Shown here: positions 13,590 to 24,193 of the stretch, piece after piece
Numbering within the stretch: the stretch's first letter is position 1
Layout: every line of letters begins with the position of its first letter
Assembly: GCA_963556195.1 (NCBI GenBank)
Contig: OY744523.1
Coordinates: 76,989,445 to 77,053,444, forward strand
DNA: 64,000 nucleotides
Reading direction: 5' to 3'
Origin: Sepiola atlantica
Lineage: Eukaryota > Mollusca > Cephalopoda > Sepiida > Sepiolidae
The notes under the pieces: generated by a model
What the model was told of the DNA's origin: nothing
Databases searched by the model: none
Seen by the model: only the letters and a program-made list of their open reading frames with translations
Position numbers and translations under genes: made by a program

Positions 13590-16500
13590 CTCTGACACTA
13601 GACTGTAGCATTCTGCAGCCCTCACCAGCAGCAAACCCAGCGCCTTACAGCAATCCCCAGCAAACTCCAGAACTCTGCAGCACTAACCAGCAACTACCCC
13701 AGCGCCTTACAGCAATCCCTAACAGACTCCAGCACTCTGCAGCACTCACCAGCAGCTACCCCAGCGCCTTACAGCAATCCCTAACAGATTCCAGCACTCT
13801 GTAGCACTCACCAGCAGCTACCCCAGCTCATTACAGTAATCCCAGGCACACTCCATCACTCTGCAGCACTCACCAACAGCTACTCGAGCGCATTACAGCA
13901 ATCTCTAAAAGAACAAAGCCCTCTACAGAACTCTCCAGCAGCTTCCCCAGCGCATTACAGCAATCCCCAGTAGACTCTAGAACTCTGCAGCACTCACCAC
14001 CAGCTACCCCAGCGCCTTACAGATATCCCTGGCACACTCTATCACTCTGCAACACTCACAAGCAGCAACCCGAGCGCCTTACAGCAATCTCTAATAGTAC
14101 ACAGCACCTTGCAAGAACTGACCAGCAGTAACTCAAGCGCCTTACAGCAATCCTTAACAGACTCCAGCACTCTGCAGAACTCAGCAGTAGCTACCATAGT
14201 GCCTTACAGAAGCATTCTACAACATTCACGGCACAGCTACCCCAGCACCTTACAGCAATACCTAAAAACTCTAGGACTCTGCAGCATGCACCAGCAGCAA
14301 CGCAAGCGCCTTAATGCAATCCCTAAAATATTCTAGCACTCTGCAGCACTAACCAGCAGCAACATCAGCGCCTTACAGAAATCCCTTGCAGACTCTAGCA
14401 CTCTGCAGTACTCACCAGCACCAACCTCAGCGCCTTACAGCAAACCCAACCAGACTCCAGCATTCCACAACACTCAGCAGAAGCTTCCCCAAGCGCCTTA
14501 GAACAATCCCCAGTATACTCCAGCACTCTGCAGCACTCACCAGCAGCTACCTCCACGCTTTAAAGCAATCCCCAGCAGACCCTAGCACTCTGCAGTAATC
14601 AAAGCAGCAACTCCAGCCCCTAAGAGACTCAAGCACTCTGTAGCACTCACTAGCTGCTATAGCAGACACTTACATATATCTCTGATAGACATTAACACTA
14701 TGCAGCACTCAACAGCAGCTAGCCCAGCACCTAACAGCAATCCCTAACAGACTCCAGTACCCGCCGGTACTCACCCGCAGTTACCTCAGTGCCTTACAGC
14801 AATCCCCGGCAGATTCCAGCACTATGCAGCACTCACCCGCAGCTACCTCAGCGATTTACAGCAATCCCCGGCAGACTTCAGCACTCTGCTACATTCACTA
14901 CACGATACCCCAGCGCCTTACAGCAATCCTTAATAGAATCCAGCACCTTGCAGCACTCACCAGCCGCTACACCAGCGCCTTACAGCAATCTCTAACTGAC
15001 TCCAGCACTCTGCAGCACTCACTAGAAGAAATCCAGCACCTTACAACAGTCCCTGGACAAACTGTAGCACTCTGTAGCACTCACTAGCAGCTACCCCAGC
15101 TGCTTACAGCAATCCCTAACAGAATCCAGTACTCTGCAGCACTCACCAGCAGCTATCCTAGTGCCTTAACAATCCCTAGCAGACTCCAGCACTCTGCAGC
15201 ATTTGCCATCAGTTACTCCAGCCTTACAGCAATCCTTAACACACTCCAGCACTCTGCAGCACTCACCAGCAGCTATCCCAGCGCCTTACAGCAATCCCCG
15301 GTAGACTCAAGCACTCTGTAGCACTAGCCAGTAGAAAACCCAGAACCTTAGAGCAATCTCCGGCAGACTCATGCACTCTGCAACACTCACCAGTAGCAAG
15401 CTCAGCACTTTAAAGCAATCCCCGGCAGACTCCAGCAGTCTGCAGCACTTACCAGCATCTACACCAGCGCCTTACAACAATCATTGGCAGACTCCAGCAC
15501 TCTGCAGCAATCACCGGCAGCTATCCCAGCACCTTACTTCGGCACCATGCTACACTCACTACACGATACCCCAGCGCCTTACAGTAATCATTTACAGCCT
15601 CCAGAACCTTGCAGCACTCTACAGCAGCTACACCAGCACCTTACAGTAATCTCTAACTAACTCTAGCACTCTGCAGCAATCACTAGAAGCTACCCAAGCA
15701 CCTTACAGCAATCCCCGGACAAAGTGTAGCACTCTGCAGCACTCTACAGCAGCTACCCCAGCGCCTTACAGCAGTCACCAGCATGCTCCAGTACTCTGCA
15801 GCACTCACCAGCAGCTACCCCAGCGCCTTACAGCAATCCCCGGCAGACTCCAACACTCTGCAGCAGTCAGAAGCAGCTACCCCAGCGCCTTACAGCAATT
15901 CCCGGCAGACTCCAGCACTCTGCAGCACTCGCTAGCGGCTACACCTAGTGCCTTACACGAAACACCAGCAGACTCCAGCAATCTGCAGCAGTCAGCAGCA
16001 GCTACCCCAGCGCCTTACAGCAATTCCCGGCAGACTCCAGCACTCTGCAGCACTCGCTAGCGGCTACACCTAGCGCCTTACACGAAACACCAGCAGACTC
16101 CAGCAATCTGCAGCAGTCAGCAGCAGCTACCCCAGCGCCTTACAGCAATCCCTGACAGACTCCAGCACTCTGCAGCATATACCATCAGCTACTCCAGCGC
16201 CTTACAACAATCCCCAGCAGACTCAAGCACTCTTCAGCACTAACAGGCAGCTACTCCAGCGATTTACTGCAATCTCTGGCAGACTCCAGCACTCTGCGGC
16301 ACTCACCAGCAGCTATCCCAGTGCCTTAAAGCAATCTCTAACAGACTCCAGCATTCTGCAGCACTTACTATCATCTACCCCGGCGCCTTACAGCAGTCAC
16401 CGACAGACTCCAGCACTTACCAGCAGCTACCCGAGCGCTTTAAAGCAATCCCCGGCAGACTCCAGTACTTTCCAGCACTCACCAGCAGCTACCCCAGCGC

Positions 16501-16600
16501 CTTACAGCAATCCCCGGCAAACTTCAGCACTCTGCAGCACTCACCAGCAGGACAACACTCTCCAGCAGTTACCCAGTGTTCTGCAGTACTCTTCGGTGGG
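13590..16600. repeat. 62-bp GC-rich satellite, about 48 copies
   Basis: The unit runs CCTTACAGCAATCCCCGGCA, GACTCCAGCACTCTGCAGCA, CTCACCAGCAGCTACCCCAG, CG. Most units have a PstI site (CTGCAG). Copies vary in the middle (CCCTAACAG, CCCCGGCAG, CCAGTAGAC). The unit is much more GC-rich than the surroundings. Since 62 is not a multiple of three, the frame moves with each copy, so several short plus-strand ORFs with repeated Gln-His-Ser-Pro-Ala-type peptides appear in all three frames; they do not support a gene. Larger duplicated blocks are seen: a 124-bp dimer repeated at about 15,880-16,140, and a variant block with CACTACACGATACCCCAG at about 14,891 and 15,551. Confidence 0.95.
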
Positions 16601-17620
16601 CTTATGCTCACTAAACAGGTAAAGCCTTTCGGACACGACCACACGGTCTAGACTTACACGAGGCCCCTTCATCACAGGGACATCTACAACAAACCTCAGT
16701 GTGGGACCTACTCAAGCTGTTAAGGTTCCTGTTCACACAACCTCCTTTCTGCCTCAAGTGACGTCATCTCATATATCATACCCACGTTATTACGTTTTTC
16801 TAGTAAATAAACTATATTTTACTGTTCATCTGTGTTTATTTTCTCTTTTTTGTCAATTCTGTTAACTTTTCTTGCCTGTGTCTTCTTTTCTTAGATGTGA
16901 GGCCGATCTACATCAACGGACGACTCGCAACAGCAGCATGAACAAACAGAATGGTAACGTGTAACTTCTGGATTAAAAAGAAGAGATGAAGAAGAAGGGG
17001 GCGCCTACAAATAGAAGTCGTATAAAGTCGTATAACGTAACTCATACGTGAATGAAGCCGTTAGTGGATTAATGTTATACAAGATCAAATTATTCATCTA
17101 TAACTGCTTCTTCATTTATCCTTCTTTCTTTTTCTTTCTCTTTCTCTTTTAGTCTCTTTCAAATTTAATGTCTACCTTTTCTGATTTTCTGTACGTTTCG
17201 TTACTTGCGAAATCTATTAATTGTTTATCGCCTTCCGTCTTTGCCTTTTCTATTATTTCTAATGTCACAAATCGTTGGCAACATAGTCCTCATCAAACTT
17301 GCTCTCCTTTAATTAACCGTATTGTCTTCAGGCTATATTTGTCCTTTACTTGCTACCCCACTTCATCTACCAAAACTTTGTATTGTCTACATTGAGACCA
17401 CTTCTTTCTTTTATTGTATCCCTCCAATTCGTCATATTACCAATTCCCCTCGCTCTCCTTCTCCACTCTCATTTATTGGCTATTTTAATACAGTTTGTCT
17501 TATTTCTAAAAATTACTTTCTAGTTCAGTTTATTTCTAATCTCTCTCTCTCTCTTTCTTTATTTCTCTATTATTCTGCCTCCATTAACTTTTTTCTTATC
17601 TCAGCATGTGTGTGTGTGTG
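16601..17620. other. Unassigned sequence, pyrimidine-rich in its right half
   Basis: 16,601-17,050 is mixed sequence with a splice-acceptor-like TTTTCTTAG at about 16,887-16,895 but no exon can be recognised after it. 17,100-17,620 is CT-rich and yields spurious open frames. Confidence 0.35.
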
Positions 17621-17817
17621 TGTACGAGAGTCGTTCAAAATGGCTAAGATAGTAGAGATGCGATACTAACAAACGTAAAAGTTACTAGTTTGTATAAGCT
17701 ACTCTCTTTCTTTCTTTTAGCTTCTTCTTTTTTCTTTTCTGTATTGAGTGGAAATAGGATGCAGTCAAATCAATCTGTTCGTGCTACATCCACCGCCCAT
17801 AAAATAAAAAAAGTATT

Positions 17818-17879
17818 TCACATAAATGTCAACCAATGAAAATGATTCCACATAATTGTCAACCAATGAAAATGATTCC
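17818..17879. repeat. Two-copy 30-bp tandem duplication
   Basis: TGTCAACCAATGAAAATGATT (first bases) occurs twice about 29-30 bp apart, each followed by CC and preceded by CACATAA. Confidence 0.8.
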
Positions 17880-18579
17880 TGCTCGTTCGAAACGATACTC
17901 TCAACGAGTCTGTGTGAAATACCAATGTCTAATAAAAAAAAAAAACAGCAGCCCGACAACAAGAGTCAAACAGAGCCAGAAACCAAAAAACAATGAACAC
18001 TACATCGTCGCTAATCTACCCAGCCCGTCGAGTGCGCACACAAGTTCACAAATATTCACACACTGACAAACGCCACCTACTCACAATTTCTCCTGGGCTC
18101 ACACATTCATATTTACACTGACAGAAAACAAAATATAAACATACACACATACTTCTAACACTCGTTTATTCTGTCACACTTAGAAAATTCTACGAATGTG
18201 AAGACTTTTAACTTTTCTATTTACTCACTTAAAATGTATTTTACTTTAAATCTGTATCGATATAAATGTGTTTTCCTCGTTAACTATCTCATATTTTTTT
18301 CATTCGCAACACTATTTTGATGAACACTTGCTACACGGTGACCCATTCCCAATTATTTAATATTAACATTTTACCCATATTCAACATTTATAACCGTTTT
18401 AATTGTCAGTGTCGATTCAGAACATTTTCTAATATGCGACCGTTGCATATATCCTATCAAAACCAGGATAGCCTCACCCAGAAAGAACACATTAGTTATA
18501 AATAAATTAACAATTATCATCCGGTGTAAACAGTTACTTCAGCAACTCGAAATAAGGATATTGTTAAGTAGTTAAAGTA

Positions 18580-18580
18580 G

Positions 18581-18614
<34 letters not shown>
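18580..18614. repeat. (TA)n microsatellite
   Basis: TA tract directly abutting the left arm of the inverted repeat that follows. Confidence 0.95.
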
Positions 18615-18617
<3 letters not shown>

Positions 18618-18858
18618 AAATTTTAGAATCATCCAACGTCACGCCAGATTTTATCAAATAAATTAAATATTTATTAAATCATTTTTTTATTTTATCTAAA
18701 TTTTCGTGTTCAAAAAACTTATTTATGGTAGTACACACAATACATGCCAAATGAGGTTTTTTGAAACCGAAAATTTGGATTAAAAAAAATGATTTAATAA
18801 ATGTTTCATTTATTTGACAAAATCTCGCGTCATGTTGGCTGATTCCAAAATGTCAAAG
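18614..18858. repeat. Inverted repeat element, about 104-bp arms
   Basis: 18,614-18,717 is complementary at roughly 80-85 percent (by eye) to 18,755-18,858. Shared blocks are CAAATAAA, TTTATTAAATCATTTTTTT and AAATTTTCG. A loop of about 37 bp separates the arms. TA tracts lie on both outer sides (18,580-18,614; 18,899-18,929). The structure fits a non-autonomous foldback element, but the end bases do not identify a superfamily. Confidence 0.7.
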
Positions 18859-19403
18859 TTTATCATTTCAACGGCGTGTAGTAACATTTAATTCTCATTA
18901 TATATGTATATATATATATATATATATATTAGGGGAGGTCGATTTTGAAACTGTAAATTATCGCACTCGAAGAAAGTTGCCAAATAATGTCAAAAGTTAC
19001 CACAAGAAATATTTTTCTTCAAAACTTTGTATTTATTTGAGCATTGCAACTTTAAGATCAAATAAATCGAGATTTTTCTCACAGGTAGATTTCACCGGCA
19101 GATGTGTCGCCTTAAATTAAACCCGGGTTTTAACAAAAAAAAGTAATACATTACTTAATAATAAATATTTTGAAGTTTATTATTCCTTTTCTTAAGAAAT
19201 TAAATGTACATATTCAAATTAAAAAGGAATAAAACACTATAATATTTAATGTTATATATAAATAATTATTTATTTACATAGGCGTTTTATTTATTGGATA
19301 TTTTTTATGGTATTCACCGGTTGAAAATTCAACGAGCGAATTTGAATTCACGTGTTGATTCTGTGTTTACAAATGTAATTATCACAAATATATATTGAAT
19401 TGT

Positions 19404-20134
19404 CGAGCGCTGGCTTATCTAATCCCACTTCCCCAACCTTTTGTCACACCTTACCTTGTGGGAGTTAGATAAATAAAAACTAGTTCAGCCAGGGTTTTTT
19501 AACCCACCAAATAAACCGGTATCGTCCGGGTCTTTGGGTCTGGATTCACGCCCGTCTATTGGGGCTTGTCCGTCCTGTGCAGTTCTAGGAGGTGCACCTC
19601 CCAGGTTTTGCCTTCCCTCTTTGGGGAGGAGTAAGTTTATTGCTTACTGTCTGAGGCGGCCCTACCGGGGAATGCCGACGGAGCTGCCCAGGCTATTTTT
19701 AAATGGCCAGAGTGCTCACCTCTCGAGCACTGGCTTTCTCATCCCACTTTCCTGTGTCAATCTTCCCTTGTTGGAGATAGATAAATAAAATCTAGTTCAG
19801 CCAGGGGTTTTTACCCCACCAAATAAATCGGTATCGTCCGGGCCTTTGGGTCTGGATTTACGCCGGTCTATTGGGGCTTGTCCGTCCTGTGCAATTCTAG
19901 GAGTTGCACCGTCCCAGGCTTTGCCTTCCCTCTTTGGGGAGGAGTAAGTTTATTGCTAACTGTCTGAGACGCTCCTACAGGGGAATGCCGACGGGGCTGC
20001 CCAGTCAATTTTTTAATGGCCAGAGTGCTCACCTCTATAGCGCAGGCTTATCTAATCCCACTTTCATGACCTTGTGTCACATCTTACCTTGTTGGAGGTA
20101 GACAAATAAAACTATATCAGCCAGGGGTTTTTAT
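19404..20134. repeat. Dispersed repeat family, 2.3 tandem units of 313-318 bp, nested in transposon
   Basis: The marker CGAGC(A/G)CTGGCTT or its variant lies at about 19,405, 19,723 and 20,036. Each unit contains TAGATAAATAAAA, AGCCAGGGGTTTTTA, GGTATCGTCCGGG, CTATTGGGGCTTGTCCGTCC and TTTGGGGAGGAGTAAGTTTA. Related single or tandem pieces occur at 2,553, 8,345 and 53,486-54,250. Short plus-strand ORFs here are not conserved between units. It interrupts the DNA transposon, so it arrived later. Confidence 0.85.
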
Positions 20135-20146
20135 CCCACCTAAAAT

Positions 20147-21570
20147 ATTATATGTATTGGAGTTGATGGGAGAATGGATAAGGACTCATTGATGTATAAG
20201 GAAATTGTGGATGAAAATAGACAGAGAATTATGAAAAAAACTAAGGGACCAGAACACCATTTAACTTTTACAAAAGAAACACCATGTGAAAGTAAATATC
20301 TGACACAGAGTTCTTCCTAATAGTGGTGCAACAGGTGCTGTTCATGCAGATCAAGTGGTGGATGTTTTGCATGAATTCCACAGTGAGAACAGTATCAAGG
20401 CTATACTTGTTGACAACACTAATACCAACACAGGTTGCGAAGGTGGAATGGTTGCAATTTTAGAAAAAAAACTTTTAAAAAATCTTCACACAATTGGTTG
20501 CTCTTTGCATCATAATGAACTACCTTTCAGAGCCCTTTTTAAAAACATAGATGGTTGCGCAAAGGGCCCTACAACATTCAGTGGCCCTCTGGGGAAATTA
20601 TGCTCAAATGATTGCCATGATTTACCCCAAATATCATTTTCCACTATTAGCAATCCTCTAGAGTCAATTTTTAAAATTGATGAAATACATGATCTTAGTT
20701 CTGACTCAAGGCTCCTTTATGAATACACAGTAGGTATTTCTAGAGGTAAGGTTGACTCTAGATATGCCTCCTGGAAAATTGGTCCTTTAAACCAAGCAAG
20801 ATGGTTAACTTTGGCCATCAGGCTCATGTGTTTATGGACTCGTGGTGCATACCAACAAAGGCACACGACAAAACTACACTATGTAGTAAATTTTATTGTA
20901 AATGTGTATGCCACTTCTTGGTTTGAAATTAAAAGAAATAGTAAATCCCACAATCAGCAAGTGCACATTTTTAATATGACCCAGAGGATTAAGGAGCAGC
21001 CTCAGGAAATCCAAGATATCACATTTAGAAATATACAAGGTAATACATTTTGTTTACTGCCTGAAAACTTTCTATATTCCATGGTTAAATCTGAAGAGAT
21101 TGAAGTAAGAGAAGAAGCTTTAAAAAGAATTTTGTGCCATTAGGTAAGTAATATTTATTCATATATTTCTGACTCAATTATTTATTCCAATTTATAGAAT
21201 GATTTTTAAAGATTTTATCTAATTTCACCATAATTATTAAAGCAGTACAGATTGGAATGTTTTAATAATTCAATTAATTAATGTGTTCTTTCAGGAGTGA
21301 GGAGTCAACCAGAAAAAGATTAAAAAGAATACCACCTATTAATTTTAATGCCACACATTGGACACAATTAATAGATTTAAAATTATGCTGCATTTTTGGC
21401 ATTCTCAGGGCGTGGAACGGGCAGTTAAGTTAATAACAGAAGCTTCACAAACTGTATATGGTTTTGAAGCAAGGCATCAACACATTACAGCCAAAGTTTT
21501 GAGTCAGAAATTGAGACCAGCATTTTTGTCTAACGGGTCTTATATGGAGCAATTTGACTCTCAATATTAA
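20147..21570 (+). pseudogene. Transposase pseudogene (unassigned RNase H-like family) with an intron relic
   Basis: Coding text starts just after the nested array (CIGVDGRMDKDSLMYKEIVD), shifts frame once near 20,305, then runs openly from 20,355 to 21,143 (262 residues). It holds AILVDNTNTNTGCEGG, GCSLHHNELPFRALF, FSGPLGKLC, LNQARWLTLAIR and LPENFLYSMVKS. At 21,142 a consensus donor (AG|GTAAGT) opens an about 153-bp AT-rich intron ending in TTCTTTCAG at 21,294. Coding resumes with STRKRLKRIPPINFNATHWTQ, shifts again, and ends with the block WHSQGVERAVKLITEASQTV to a stop at 21,570. A single extra C in TGCCATTAG would account for the stop at the exon end. From memory the motifs resemble proteins common in aphid and cnidarian genomes; family not named with confidence. 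Asp and His in the first two motifs may be catalytic (inference). Confidence 0.75.
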
Positions 21571-22115
21571 GCTCCATTAAAATAGTGTTAAGTTTTTCCT
21601 TATGTCTTTGCTTGTTATATTTTCACTTATAACAGAAAAAAATCATTTTTTTAGGTATTCAAATATTACTGTTTAATTCATAACGTTAAAAGGTGGTTTA
21701 CAAAAGCAGATACTTAAAATGAGGGGGGGGCAAATTTTTAATTTGAAGATTTCTTTAATTTATATCATTTTTATAAAATAAAAGGACATTCGCTGATTTT
21801 AAATGCACAAATTATTTGGTTTTAACACCAGTATTCAAGCAAATCTTGCAAAAACGAGGAATTTTCAGTATATTCTCGTCTACGATCTTTGATACCAAAC
21901 GCTCAAAAAACCGCTGAAGTTTTTGATTTAATTTTTTGCATGAGTATTTAATAGGTCTATATACAACTTTCGGTACGTGCCTTTTTTTTATATTTAAAAA
22001 AAAGTGTAAAATCGACCTACCCTAATATATATATATATACATAAGTGTGCAGAGTTGAATGGTTTCGATGATAATCCGAGTAAGAGAGCCCAATGTACTA
22101 ATTAACAGAGCAGGA

Positions 22116-22291
22116 ATACATTTGATGGAAATAAACTAAACACACATTAGGACTGTCTGCATTATGAATTATTTCTACCTAGATGGGTCTCATCAGACGC
22201 GTAAACAGCAACATTTCGGAACTGAATGATCATAATAATTCATAATGCGTACAGCCTTAATGTGTGTTTTGTTTATTTCCTTTAAATGTAT
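22116..22291. repeat. Inverted repeat, about 53-bp arms
   Basis: 22,116-22,168 pairs with 22,238-22,291 (blocks GGAAATAAAC, ACACACATTA, GCATTATGAATTATT). The 69-bp centre holds a minus-strand CTGATGA followed by an ACC...GGT stem and AGAAA, i.e. a degenerate hammerhead-like core. Confidence 0.7.
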
Positions 22292-22307
22292 ATATATATA
22301 TATATAA

Positions 22308-22500
22308 TTGTTTATAAATAATATTTTTCAAATCAACCAATATGTGTTTCATGCTAAACCTGCAATCATCAGTATGGGAGGAGACAATCCCTGGCGATCA
22401 TACGGTTCGAACACCGATACGAAAGTAATATTTAACTCAGTAGTCGTAGCGCGTATTGATGTGCTCCCGCGAATTGTCTGGAAATGGGAGAGTAAATTTA
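22308..22500 (-). repeat. tRNA-like SINE fragment with hammerhead-like core, stem III lost
   Basis: On the minus strand a Pol III B-box GTTCGAACC (plus 22,404-22,412) is followed after 31 nt by CTGATGA (plus 22,366-22,372), a U-UGC...GCA-U stem, then GAAA (plus 22,346-22,349). This is the same order and almost the same spacing as in the copies at 39,666-40,020. After GAAA only CACA precedes TATTGG, so stem III is missing and it should not cleave. Confidence 0.55.
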
Positions 22501-22820
22501 CGTTTTAGTCAAATTCGGCGGTCATAATATATATAAAAATACAAAAATACACAAAAAATCTTTTTGAGCAAAGAAAACTCACATCGATAGAAAAATGCCA
22601 CATGTCCAAAATAGGTCTATCCAGGTGTAGCAAGCAAATATAGCAGATAGTGTTCTAGAAATTGAAATAATATAGGGGTACAAATCCGATGCTAATGTGC
22701 ATTGGTAAAAAATGTGCGACTCACCAGAGAAGAATACAAGTCTCCAAATAAAACTCACAATATACGTAAATACATCAGCTCGGTAATTTGAATTTTCTTA
22801 CGCCGACGTGAATTAACCTA

Positions 22821-22865
22821 CCTACACTGAAGATTGCGTAAGCATGAAACATCGATGTCTGTAGG
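22821..22865 (+). ncRNA. Hammerhead ribozyme candidate, type I, GUC cleavage site
   Basis: Elements in order: stem I 5' strand CCTACA (22,821-22,826); core CTGAAGA (22,827-22,833), which fits CUGANGA; stem II TGC-GTAA-GCA flanked by a U-U opposition (22,834-22,845); GAAA (22,846-22,849); stem III CAT-CG-ATG (22,850-22,857); UC completing the GUC triplet (22,858-22,859); stem I 3' strand TGTAGG (22,860-22,865), perfectly complementary to the 5' strand. The only departures from an ideal hammerhead are the U-U at the base of stem II and the tight stem III loop. A degenerate B-box-like AATTTGAATT lies about 32 nt upstream, as in the other copies. Confidence 0.65.
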
Positions 22866-23642
22866 TTATAATAATTAATATTTACTTAAAAATATTATAT
22901 ATATATATATGACAACAATAATAAAACTAATTGCTACATCGGTGTCACTACCACCATATTTCCCGAAGACTCACGTTACATCACTCCAACACTAGCTCCA
23001 TTTGCCAACACCATAAAAATATGACTGTCTCCTTCCTCAATAAAGACACATTCTAGTTAATCCTACTAAAATGATACAGCACGATAGCAACATCAAAAGA
23101 GTAAAAATTATCGCAGCCTTTTACATGAAAACTAAACATTCTACAATCAATAATGTCAATAACCAAACTAGTCACAACATTTTAAAATATCTAGCATAGT
23201 AACTTACATTACAAAATTCTTAGCCGTTAAGCAATCATACTATTGAATGTTGCGTTCGCTTAGAACATAATTCCGTTCGCATGCAACATCTCAATATTAT
23301 AGACGCTCATTTTAAAGTCGTACATTACTTGCCGTTAAGAAAAGTCAACAGTAAAGACATCGTTGTGAAGACACCAAGACTAACCCCGCCTGATGATGAT
23401 TTGACGAATCAAATCGAAAGTACTCGCGAAAAAGGAAAGAAAAATGAAACAAGAAACTCACGGAATTTACATACACCAATTTGACCGAAATACTAAATGG
23501 ACTATTCGGAAAATTGAAAAAAAAAGCGCTCAGTTTTATTTAATAATATTTGCCTAAATTATTCCCAACTAGCATTAAGATAAAAATACTTTTTCGTATG
23601 AATAACTGAATTTGTTCAAAAGTATCGCAACCAAAATAAACA

Positions 23643-23649
<7 letters not shown>

Positions 23650-23685
<36 letters not shown>

Positions 23686-24147
23686 GGATGATTGGTGATG
23701 TATGAAGCATAAAAACGGTGTTGATGTTTTCGTTACTCATCTATTCCGTTTAATCCAATTGCTTAGTGTTATTTAAACTACATATATATAAAAAGCAGTT
23801 GCACTTAATGGTAATGCATGAAGGTACGGACGCACACGGGGTATTCCTTAATAGACAACGGATTTCTTTACCTATCGGCAGAGAGATTTCGTGTGAACTA
23901 ACTTCAAACTTTAAAAAAAAGAATGAACGCTGCACACAGTTGAAAATTCCAGTTTTCTGAATGCTGCCAATTTACTTAATTTTCTTCATTTCGTATCATT
24001 TTTTTGACGAGGAGTGGACGACTGCTCGAAATATCAGAATAAAATATAATAATCACTTAAAACAACAACATCGTTTTATGTTTCATACATCACCACTCAT
24101 CGTTAAATACTTCTCTTTAAGCATACGTGGAATAACAAACAAATTTA

Positions 24148-24190
<43 letters not shown>
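23650..24190. repeat. Inverted-repeat unit between two TA tracts
   Basis: TA tracts at 23,650-23,682 and 24,152-24,190 flank inverted arms: about 23,685-23,730 (GGTGATGTATGAAGCATAAA) pairs with about 24,061-24,103. The 330-bp centre has no gene; the overlapping open frames on both strands (23,750-23,960) share an ISLPIG-type peptide because the centre is itself partly self-complementary. Confidence 0.6.

Positions 24191-24193
<3 letters not shown>

Larger units (their letters stand above)
18929..22025 (+). mobile_element. Cut-and-paste DNA transposon relic with terminal inverted repeats
   Basis: Left end TTAGGGGAGGTCGATTTT (18,929-18,946) and the reverse complement of the right end, TTAGGGTAGGTCGATTTT (22,008-22,025), match at 17 of 18 bases. 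TA tracts flank both ends, so the target duplication cannot be read. Inside is a broken transposase (20,147-21,570, +), preceded by a nested tandem repeat array (19,404-20,134) that has replaced or displaced the N-terminal coding part. 18,947-19,400 and 21,571-22,007 are non-coding. Superfamily not assigned. Confidence 0.8.

Noticed and set aside
13499..15649. Several plus-strand frames with repeated Gln-His-Ser-Pro-Ala peptides, possible repeat protein
   Set aside because: They follow the 62-bp satellite; the frame changes with every copy and stops appear irregularly, with no selection for one frame.
16887..16990. Exon after an apparent splice acceptor
   Set aside because: Acceptor-like TTTTCTTAG only; the following text closes in all frames quickly and no donor is convincing.
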